Under the pieces are notes generated by a model. It made no database searches. It saw only the letters and a program-made list of their open reading frames with translations, and had not been told where the DNA came from. Below, piece by piece: positions 28,898 through 41,146 of a stretch of 64,000 bases of DNA. This DNA comes from Sipunculus nudus. Taxonomy: Eukaryota > Annelida > Sipuncula > Golfingiida > Sipunculidae. How positions within the stretch are numbered: position 1 is the first letter of the stretch; the number at the start of each line of letters is the position of its first letter. The position numbers and the translations under genes were made by a program. The stretch is from positions 27,494,956 through 27,558,955 of the forward strand of contig CM049318.1 in NCBI GenBank assembly GCA_026874595.1, written 5' to 3'.

Positions 28898-31800
28898 TAT
28901 GACTGATGTCTATTCAACAGTTCATTGTTTAGCACACAAAGTATATATCTCTATTTAAATCCTCCATTTATTCTCAGCTGTCATATAATTTCCTTTAAAT
29001 TTCATATATTTTCCCTTAAATTTCAAACTTTCTTTCAAATAAAAGCAAATATTTCACCAAAATATCAGTTTATTGTTACTATTTTTGTTTCCATGTGAGT
29101 GGAGTGGTCCACCATTGAACGTTCAAACTGGATCTACTTTAAGTGCATACACAGTAAAACAGCCTCAACATAGCAGTGTGCCCCCATCAAAACTAACAGC
29201 TCACAGAGAGCTCATGGGTGGTACTAGGAGACACTGAAACATTCAAAACTTATCCATTAGAAGCTTCATTTAATTGATCACAATTTAATTGAAGGGTTAC
29301 AATTAAAATGCATCTAATATTCGATGCACTTTTACACCCCAACAGGCCACTGTCCTATCTAATGAGAAAATAACTAATATTAGTTAATGAGATAATGTAC
29401 ACTTTTTTAATATCCTTTTTTTGTTGTAGTTAACTGCCTCCATTTTTTAATGCAGCTTAACCAATTAAATGTACATCTGCAGGATTCCATACTAGTTTAG
29501 ACTACCTGACAGGGCAGAAGCACATGCTTCCTCTCATTTTATATCCCGGTGTTAACCAGGCACGGTGACTACTGCACCTACGGGCCCTTGGTGTTTGGCC
29601 ATCCGCATTGCTGGGTCATACCACCAAGGAACCCCTGAAAGGTGCACGTTTGTGAGTGAACACTGCCATGGGGCATGGCCTTCCCATTAAGCCTGCAGAG
29701 CGTGATACCGTGAAAAACCTCACCGCCTCAGCTGAGAATCAAACTCACAACCTCCCGTTCATGTTTTCTAACCAAAGACTACAGAAGCCTGTAATAAACA
29801 CTTACTCTCAGCGTGGTTAATCCTCCAGGTGCCGTTGCTGCCCCAGCCATTGCTGATGCCGATGGCCGTGACATTGTGAGGGCTCGGGTCCTGCCACATC
29901 AGGAAGCGATCTTGAAACAAGGTACGCCCTCGACCAACTTCCACCTTCCCAGAGTCCCAAGAGATCCAGAAATAACGAGTCTCGTTGCAGCTGAGGATCC
30001 CTGGGGTGGAGGTAAAGGCTTCTACGGTGCCTTGTTCACGACTCCTGTCATCAACAGAAGGGTATACATTGATACACATAAATCTTTTATGTTACATGTA
30101 AATCAAACTTTATTATTACAGTGAAACCTGTGTTAGGAGGCCATCCATGGGACTGGCCAAAAAGTGGTCTTAATTCACAGGTGGTTTTAATATCAGACAG
30201 GTCAAAAACAACCAATATGAATGCTTTCAGTTCACTGGTGTTCTTTACAGACAGGTGGTCTTAATAAACGTGGTCTTTCAGACAGGTTCCACTGTACATA
30301 TTGATCCTATATACTGCATGTCAATAATGAACAAGATGGCAATTTGTGTACTATAACAGTACAATACAATAACAAAACTTACAACAAATAATATGACAGT
30401 ACAATACAAGCAAAACACAAGTGACACACCAAAGTTGTACATGGAATAGAAAAAAGTCATACTTAGAGATAAAAGCTATGTGAAACAAAGTACATGAAAT
30501 AAAACATAATATGTATTTAGTCAAACTTACAGTAAGAACAGAATTTCTCTTGCACAAGTATTTTAGTATATATTTAAAACTAAAACGTTATCAACTATTT
30601 AAATTTTGTTCATGGTTGCATGAAGATGATCTCAGGGTGGGGCAGGGGGGTTGTCATGATAAAAAAAACTACAAGAGAAAGAGAAAAAAATGACTTGGGA
30701 GGGGGGGATTCTTAGTTAAGAGGTTGTTGCCTGTATCAGATAGTCTGAATGATTCTCAACTTCTAAGTTTAGGTTTCAGAAAACATTTCATCCCACTTTT
30801 TTATAATGTAGAGATATGTTACCATTCTTATAAGCAATATTTCTTTCTATGGTATATATCCTTTTGACATATGATTGGTAACTGATGAGGTTTGGCATAA
30901 TATCTTTACATTTACACCCTTATACAAATCATTTGACTAATAGTGTGAGGGTGTCAAACTGAGGATTGTTGTTGTAGTAGAAGATAACAGACTTCACACT
31001 GAATCTATTTTCAGGCATTATATTATGTAAATTTGCAAGCCATGTGTTTAACTGTAATAATATGGTCTGTGTCACACTGCAACTATAAAATATATGCACA
31101 AGAGTTTCCTTCTCTTTTTTGCAGTGTGAGCAGAGCTCACTATCAGCTTTACCTATCAAATATAAACAAGGCCTACAGGCCTAATGCGAACCTGTGCACC
31201 AAGTATAATGCTTCAATGCTGAACCACTACTTTTCATATATATGAACAATGCAAGTACTAAACATTTTGAACAAGAAACAATACACAAACATCAATGCTG
31301 AAATTCTGGCATGGGTGCGCACAACACAAAAATTATTGTACGTGGCACCACCAGTCTTGTATACGACAAAGCTATTTGACATGTACAAATATGCCCAATT
31401 TCAGGCTGATATATCAAATTCTTCTGTAGAATTAAGCAGGCAAATACACTTTGCAAAAGTCATTGTAGATGGGGACACCTGTCTTGTGAATGAGAAAGCC
31501 TTTAAAGACACATAGACAGGTCAGAATATCAGGCCAATACATCAAACTTACCTTGAGTCTGATGCACGGGGCTGACCAGGCTTAGGTGAGAAAGGCTAGT
31601 TGCCCCGAGTGTACTGTGACAAATTACTGGCTCAGGCTACTGCACTGAGTGAACTCTTGACCTGCACCTGGCTAGACTGAGTGAACTTTTGACCTGTACC
31701 TGGCTGCACTGAGTGAACTCTTGACCTGTTGCATAATCTGACACAGTTGGCAGTCTACCAAAGCTATAAATAAATACGGGCTGACCTTTTGCCTATTGCC

Positions 31801-34800
31801 AAATCTGAAATAGTAGCCACACAATTGCATAAGCTCACAGATCGGCTCCATATGCAGCCCTGAGGGGCATGACACTCATGAGGTGATCACATGATACTCA
31901 TGAGGTGATCACATGCTACCCATGAGATGATCACATGCTGCCCATGAGGTGATCACATGCCTTGTGCTTGGCTGCACTGATTGAACTGTTGACCTATATT
32001 TGGCTGCACTGAATGAACTCTTGATCTGTTGCCAAATCTGAAACAGTTGGCAGTTTCTCAACCTATTCAAGAAACATACACAGTTTTGGCCTGTTATGTA
32101 ACTCTGCTTAAATTTATCCAACACAAACCATTTAAAACAAACTTGAGAGGGCTTGCCTCTGGGATCATTTCTGTAAAATATTGAACAATTTGGCTGGACT
32201 GTTTACAAGAAGAAGACTTTTTAAAGTTTTTTTTCAGCTTTTTCCTTGTAAAATCTAAGTAAATGCAGATAGCAAAAATAAGCTGAATCCATCAACATTT
32301 GATATGTGACAGATAACTGCATAACATTTGGGGATGGTAGCTCCCGCTATTCCTGAGAAATTATGAGTTAGTGTACAGATGATATGTAATATCATAAATC
32401 TACATTTTTTAAAAGCTTTTAAAAAATATTCTTGTCAATATATTCCATAGATAACCTGAAATCTTAATGTCTAGAGGCATGATGTAATGGATGCTGATAA
32501 ACTGGTGCTAGGCTAGATGTATCTGCTTCACATAGCTAACATATTTGGTAAAATGACTAAATTCAATCTTTATAATTCAGCCAAAATTCATTTTCTGGAA
32601 CCATAAAAGACAATTATTATAAGAATGGTTCAGGGAATTATTCTTGCAAAATATTAAACAAACTGGCCTCAGTATCATCATCAGTCGAAAAACGTTTTGT
32701 AGGTTTATAACTCATATGGGAAAATACAGCAAAATGGCAAAGTTCAGCTTCCCATAACTCAGCCAAAAATCATTGAATCAAAACCATTTGAACAAACTTG
32801 AATTATCAACATCTAAGGATAATTAATGTGTGAGATTTAAGAATTTGGCCCAGTGGTTTTTGAGAAGAAGATTTTTGTAGCCACTTAGCTAACATGGGCT
32901 GTTATGGCATATGACTAAATTAAGCTTCCCATAACTCAGCCAAAAGTCACTGAACTGAGACCATTTGAACAAACTTGAATTATCAACATCTAAGGATAAT
33001 TAATGTGTGGGATTTAAGAATTTGGCCCAGTGGTTTTTGAGAAGAAGATTTTTGTAGCCACTTAGCTAACATGGGCTGTTACGGCATATGACTAAATTCA
33101 GCTTCCCATAACTCAGCCAAAAGTCACTGAACTGAGACCATTTGAAAAAAACTTGAATTATCAACATCAAAGGATAATAAATGTGTGAGATTCAAGAATT
33201 TGGCCCAGTAGTTTTTGAGAAGATTTTTGTAGCCACTTAGCTAAAATGGGCTGTTATGGCATATGACTAAATTCAGCTTCCCATAACTTAGCCAAAAGTC
33301 ACTGAACTGAGACCATTTGAACAAATTTCAGAAAGCACTACCCTAGGATCATTTCTGTGCGATATTAAACAATATGGCCATTTCGTTTCAGAGAAGAAGT
33401 TATTTGTAGCTGTCAGTATGATACGGGTACTGATGACCCCCGTACAAAAAAGGCCAATGCAGGTGGCGCCACCAATACCTCAATTTCAGATATGACTCAT
33501 GTGACCAACATTGGCATAAAATTTGGTGATGATAGCTCAAGCCATTTCTGAGATTGTAATTTTAGTATGCTTTTTTGGACACATGACTAAGTTCAACTTC
33601 CTGTAACTTGGCCAAAAATCACCGAACTTAAACCATTCGAACAAACTTGAGAGAGATTAATCCAGGAATCATTTCTTTAAAATATTGGACAATTTGGCTG
33701 AACAGATTCGGAGAAGAAGATTTTTTAAGCTTTTTTATCTTTTACCCTATAAAATCTAAGAAAATGCAGTTAGCCAAAAAATAAGCAAAATCCGATAGAG
33801 TTTTTTAGATGACTAATTTTATGCATAAAATTTCGTGATGCTTATTCTTGCTGTTTTCAAGATAGTATGGGTTAACGTACAGACGACAGACACCGCCACA
33901 CCATCGCATAAGCTCACAGGTTCGCTAAAAGAGTTATATTTCTGTAAATTATTCTGAACTGAAACATCCTTAACACTTCTGATACTGTGGTTCTTTTTAT
34001 GTTCTTGAAGGCTTCAAATACTAAATCTTGACAATCACACTGCATTTCTTTAGACCACTTATCAATAGCCTTTTTGAGTTCTGTACAGAATGTTTCTGTT
34101 TTCAACAGAAACTTACCAATTTTGAGCTTCAGCCTCTCGGACATTTCTTTCAAGAAGATGAAATCATACAATTTTAATAAAATTTCCTTTGTTATCTAGT
34201 GCTTTTACTTATTCAGCTAGATAAATCTGTTGTTATCGTGCTTTTCCCTTATCATTTGACATTTTTTATCAAAACATAGTAAAAATCAAAAATAAAAAAA
34301 TGCTTGCCCACATTGATTTCTCAAAAAAAAATGCCTGAGAACCAAACCTCACTTTTTTGGCCAAGATAATATATTAATAAATATACTGAATAGTTCACAG
34401 TATGGTAAGACTGAAATGATGGAACCCTTGCAAGACAAATGTAGGACAACTTTTACCTGATGTCACTGCGCCGGTTACCATAGCCACCAATAACTATCTC
34501 ATAGACAGGAGATGCTAGCATCTCATCTTGCCTCAATGACAGGAGAGCGTCGTTACAGGCTCGTACTCCAAAGATGGCATGAGTATGTTCTCGTTCATGC
34601 AGCCACACATACCGGTACTGGAAGGCAGTAGAAGTGGAAACAAAAGCCGTCCGGACTGAAAGACAGAAAGTAGTCTGGTAAAAGAGTGATATGATAACAA
34701 AGAAAGCATATAACAAGATAATGTAAAACATGTTATTATGTGAAACTCATATTACATGAATTTGCATGGACCAGCCTTTCATGAGCATGTAGGTTTGGCG

Positions 34801-37800
34801 AATGGCTTTTTTTTAAAAGCTAAAATGGGAATTTAAAGAAAAATTATTGTATCAGCTAGAGCCAACAATGACAACTTGTCACTGCAAATAGATGTTAATC
34901 TCTATCAAGAAGACATGTTAGCCCCATATTCTTGTAAAACCTATTAATATTAAACATAGAATCAAATGCAATATCCACAAGCATATATTTTTTGTAAACT
35001 ATGGCACCCTCATGAAATTTGCGAAAATTGTATGTTCATAAAATTTTTCAGTTTTACAGTAATAGAATGATATCAAATAAAAGATAGAAAATGATATATA
35101 AATAGAGTGATATAATGTCAGTTGCAGATTAGAATATGAAAATTCACTGATACAACATCAAAACTTCAGCATAATTATATAATACAGTGACATAACATCT
35201 ACAATGTTTTAATGGCTCATATGCATGTGGTCTTATGCAGTCTTCACACTTCAGGACACTAAGTCAGTGAAAGGTCCTGGTATATTGCCTGTGACAGAGA
35301 GGTGCCCAGTTTAGAGTGGTTCTGGACTTATGAACCTTCTTATCATAATTGAGAGTTGTCGGTTATAGGAAGGTTCCTCATAATAGGGAGGTTCCAACAA
35401 GGGGAGTTTTAACTATATAGAGAACCACTGTTTCTTATAACGATTAGAAGGCAAATTAACATTGAAATTAACTGGATCAATATGGTGCCACAAAATCAAA
35501 TTCTAATTCAAATTACTTATAAGAGCCATATTTATAAAATGAAATCACACAAGAAATTTGGAAGATACAGGAGTCTTGCATAAAACTTTTCAACATACAC
35601 TGATCCTGGTTGAATTGCCAGGTGCCATTTGCTCCCCATCCAGTTGTCATGGCAACCCCAGAGACCTGGAAAGGAACTGAATCCTGCCATGTGACCAGCA
35701 CGTTACTGCCGATGGTGACCCCAAAACCAACGCTGATTATAGACGACCTCCAGGTAACCCAGAAATCACGATATTCTGTGCAGTTTAGGACTCCTACAGT
35801 GTCAGCATTTTGCCGAATATCCCGGTTTCCGTCCTTGACCTTCCTGATAAAGGTACGGGTATTTTTATAGCCCCCAATGATGATTTCGTACAAATTATTG
35901 CTGGTGACGCCGGGAACTTCTGACAAGCCAATCGTAGCATCATGGCAGGCCATTATCCGGAATACAAAGTACCTGCTGTCAGTGGCAGTCCACATGTACT
36001 GGTACCCCTTGTCTGATGGTGTGTACAACCGGTAGAAATTGGTACCTGTTGGTAAATGAAATATAATCAGGCTTAGATTAAACACTGAACAAACCAGCCA
36101 TAACATGCACGAACCAATAACACCAAAACGGAGATATATATCATACTTTTATCAGCCAATCACAACACAATAAGATGCTACAGCCTTCATTCTCTGTAAT
36201 TTTGTTTAAATGTCTGCAAAGGCACATGGTGGCCCAAGATGTTAATAATATCAAGAGATTTTGAAATCACCAGCATGAAGTAGTCCTAGTGAAAGAATAT
36301 GCATTAGTGTATTAAGCAACAGGCTTAGCCAATCAACTGAATGGATTACATCATATTTGCAGCTGTACCACTAATCTGAGCTTATATTAAATAGGCACTG
36401 ACTAATCATCAACAAGAGAGTGTACAACAAACTCAAGTGGACAATATAAAGTTCTAATTTTTTAGGACAACTGGGGATGGCCCACTTTTTTACACAAAGA
36501 GCAGGAATCTTGTAGATGAAGTTATGGAGAATCTAATCAATCATATAAAGACTGGAGAGTTTCTGCTGCATGTGTTCTTTTTTTTTTTAATTTTTGGTGG
36601 AGGTTACCGCCTCCATTTTTCTATGCTAACTTAACTACATATGTGTGTATCTGCAGAATTCCATTCTGGTTTCAGACTATGTAACAGGTCATACACGCTT
36701 CCTCTCATGTTATATCCTTGCGTCAACCAGGCCAAGTGAATACTGAACCTGTGGGCCCTGGGTCCGTAATCGTACCCATTGCTGGGTCATACCATTGAGG
36801 AAATCCCAAGGCGCACTTGTTTTGTGAGTGAAACTTTATGTGTTCTTGTTGATAAGGTGTGCGAACAGTTTCGGTTCCTGTGTACTCTCTAGAACTGAAA
36901 TGATTAATCTGATTGGCCTTTGTGATTTTGTTCCCATCACATATGCGCCTGTTCAAAGTTCTAGAAATAGCAGGCCAGGAGACCCACAGAAGCAAGGTCT
37001 TTGCACAACTGAGCATGAGACCTTTATCTCAGGAAGCTGATCCATACATGATCAAATTTATTCAAAATTAACTCACTTGTATCAAGACTGGGGGTCTGAG
37101 TTGGCTGTGGTGTTGCTACAAGAGAGAAAACAATTAAATCGACAGTGGCTTCATAATAGTATCCCTAACAGATTACATTCAGAATAGTGCACCTAAAATG
37201 TAACTATAGAATCGATATTGAATATAAACAATGCAGTAAACACAAGTATTTATAAAACATAAACCCTCTCTCTATATATATCGCTTTTTACTAGTTTGAC
37301 ATATACTTCCACTGTTACAATTTATTCATTGATCCACTTATTAAATTTCAACATATAATATAAGCAAGTAGCCTAGGTTTGAGAGCTGCATGATACAGTA
37401 TATCCACCTTTTGTGTCCATGAGGATATAAGCAGCCAGTGAATGTTAACAATAAAGGTCTGCAGGAATGCTTGAAAATGGAAGGGTTTGTACATTCTGAG
37501 ATCTCCATCAATATATAAAGTATACTGCAGTGCGGCTAATTAGGTCAAAATAAAGTAACTATTCATATCAGTGTCATATAAATGAAGGTGTGCTCTAGTA
37601 ATACAGAACATAATAAAGCAATTGCACTTCTCCCTGGAAAACATCTCCATTGATACATATGTCAGTGTGTTAAAGTCTCCACATACAGACATATCATTAA
37701 TATTATTATATAACAGGATTTAGAAAAAGAAGTTTCTTTTTGTCTCCTGGATGGAGAGTAACATTACTAAATGCTTGCTCATTAACTACAGGGTATATGC

Positions 37801-40800
37801 AAATGAAAAGTAAAATTATTTGGCTATTATGCATTTATTAATAGTTAAACTTACTTGTAGGGGGTGCCTGGGTTGGTATCACTGTAAATACAAATATGAT
37901 ATAAATAACTATAAATGCTGATACACTGGTGATTGACAACAAAATTATTTGAACAATAGACAACTGTGAATAATATGCAAATAATAAGATATTCCTCAAT
38001 TTTTTCATTGATTCACTGATATTTAACAAGTTTGCAAACATATAATAAATGATATTACAAATACTAAACAAAATTAACATTTTTGCTTGAATGCAGCAAC
38101 ATGTATTACGAATGAGAAGAAATGACTAAGTTTATTTATAACTTCTGTCCATGACTATCCCCAACATATCCTAGGAATAACTTTCTCATAATCTTAAGGT
38201 CATCAAATTAAACTAATCTTTAATTTATCATTTCCCATCATTCAAACTTCTAATACTGGTGTACCATTTATCAAATTTAAATTTATTAAATTTTATTTTT
38301 TAATTATTTACTGAACAATTCTTACATGAAGGACTATCAAAATGCCAGCTTCCATCTGATCCCTCACCAGTGCTGAGACCAAGAGCGTACACTGAGTGAT
38401 TACGTTCTGAGTACGAGAGGAACTGGTTGCTGCCAATTTCACTTCCTCGTCCGACCTGAACCACTCTCCCTGCCCATCGTAACCAGAATGTTCGTGGTTC
38501 TGTACATGACAAAATACCTCGGGTTTCTACCTGTGCCGTTACCTCATTTCCTTGGGGGCCATCACGTATTACTGATTTTGTGTTTTCCCAGCCACCGATG
38601 ACGACTTCCGTTGTCATAGCATCAGGCTTGCCTTGGGTGGTCGTTAACACCACCTGAACATTGTTACACGCCTGCACTTGGAACACCATGTCTTTTCGAC
38701 CAACTACACTAACCCAGTTGGTGTCATAGCCATATCTTGTTGGAGTCCACATCTGTACCCAGTCATCTAAAATCATCATAAAATTACAGGAAAAAATTAG
38801 TTCAACATCATTTATATATCATTTTGTTCTAAATTTACATTTCTCCTCAAATTTCTCAGGAGCTTTCATTTCACAGATATTTAAATGGTTCCTTTGGAGC
38901 ACACAAGTCATGCAGCTATTACATGTTCATAAAGTTGTCTTTTCTCCTTTTGTCACCAATATTCCTATTAAAAACATCCATTCTTGGGTGAAGAAGGCAC
39001 ATAATTGTACTGGGCCTGGCAGAGGCTCTAACTGTGAAAGCAACTGGTTTGAGTTGATATATCCTCTCAGCACTAAATAACCATATCTAAATATTGTGGA
39101 GTGTGGTTGCCTTTTTGTCGCGAAGGTCTCAAATTTGTGATATTAACAAAAGGGGAATTATTGTCGCAATAAAAAGCTTCATGAATATGAGTTTCCATCA
39201 TCAAAGGCTTACCAATTAACTGCTATTAACAAACAGTACTTTTTGTGAATAAGATTTTGTGCACATACTATTTGATATAATTAATTCCAATAATAACTGT
39301 TATGCTCTGTGTAAAGGCCTTTTGTATTGTGAGATCAGTAACATTAACAGATTTTAAGTGAACACAAGCGGATCCAGGATTTGGGGGGGGGGGGGAGGGG
39401 GGAGGCCGCGACCTCCCTTTTTTCATTCACTGCAACCTCTTTTTAAGAGTTTCAGACCGATTTTTGGGGCCTAGACCCTCCCCCCCCCCCCCACCCTTTC
39501 TAGACTTAGGGACCTTTTTGAAGGCTTTGTCTTTAGTCCTCCTTGGTTGGAACCACTTCTCCTAAATCCTGGATCAGAGCCTGGTAAAGAGAGCAAAGGT
39601 TATAGGCACAAAGTCTGCTATCTTTTACTAACCTTCACTTTGCTTTATTTCCCATCTTCCAGTTTGGCCATACGCTGTGGAAAACGAAACTGCATTCACA
39701 GGATGGAAACGTGGATCCCGCCATGACACAAGTGCAAGTGATCCCAGCTCTCCGCTACCGAAAGTAATGGTGCTGTCCTGCCATGTTATCCAGAAGGAGC
39801 GGAACTCATTACAGCTCACAATGTTAGGAGTCTGGACCGTTGTGTAATGTGTCCCCCTGCCCGCTTGTGTGCGGTTCTTAATCGCAGATCGCTGGTTCTT
39901 CCAGCCTCCAATGACGATCTCGTATGTTGAGTTCCTCGTTACGAAGGCGTTCTCTGACAGGGCGACATGTCCATCATGGCAGGTCTTGAGTCTGAAGGTG
40001 ATGTAGTTTTGACGCATGTGTACCCACACTCTCCTGAACTCAAGTCTGGTGGGTGTGAATGCTGTATACGTGTTCCCTGGATAAAAAGGAGATATTATTT
40101 TTATTATCTGTGACCTATAGGTGCTTAAAAATTAGATCTTCTATACTCTTTGATATAGAAAAGACTGAATTATAGAATTATGTACTATGAGCAGAAAACT
40201 GCCCTGTAAAATTAACACCAAATTTTGTGAGAATAACGTTTCTTTTAGAAATACATGTCTTCTCAATTTTGCTGTTCTGTATAATTCAATGTATCCTTGA
40301 AATTTTCCTTTTATAATCTCTTACACCTGTAAAAGGGGACTGAGCACCACAAACCTTGCCAGAGAGACATCAACTAGGCTCAATTCAGATGTCTACCAAT
40401 TATTTGATAATTTCATGCTGACAGACTAGTATAGCAATACTGACCTTTAATAATCTACATTGATATAGCTACCTGCTTAATACAACTCACTTCACTGTTC
40501 AACTTGGTTAAACTTACCTCCAAGCTGCACGATATCCCACTCGCCAACAGCACCTGCATGGGTTGCTATGCCAACAGTGGAGACTGGATGGGGCTGTGGA
40601 GCTTGCCAGCTCATAAACTGATTTTTACCAAAAACCCCACTGTTGCCGACTGTGACACTACCATTTTTCCATCCAACCCAGAAGGTCATAGATTCGTCAC
40701 AGCTTAATGTAAGCGGAGTCTGAGCGAGGGCTACAGTGGTCCCAAGCACACTATCTCTGATGACAGATTGCTGATCTTGTCTGCGACAAATTTCGATCTC

Positions 40801-41108
40801 GTAGGTGCGGGTCGTACTGTCATATGGTATTGCTGTCAATGCTAAAAGAGCACTATGGCATGCCTTCACATTAAACAACAGCCAGTCACGGCCCTGAACT
40901 CCGATCCAGTAGTTCCCGTAGACACGTTCGTTAGGTGTCATGAATCTAGACACGGCAACTGTAAGAAATGATGAGAACTGTTAAAAGGAAACTATGGTAA
41001 AGTGGTGTGCAATACAACAGGGTTATCAATAATTAAAAGAAACAGAGACAAGAAACTCATGAAACTTACTCTGACCTTTTTTCAGTATAATACCTGTAAT
41101 GTGATATG

Positions 41109-41146
<38 letters not shown>

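Noticed and set aside
36046-38325. Possible gene boundary between two separate genes at the Pro/Thr linkers
   Set aside because: Both linker exons keep phase 1-1 continuity with R12 and R13, and no stop, polyadenylation signal or promoter is seen.
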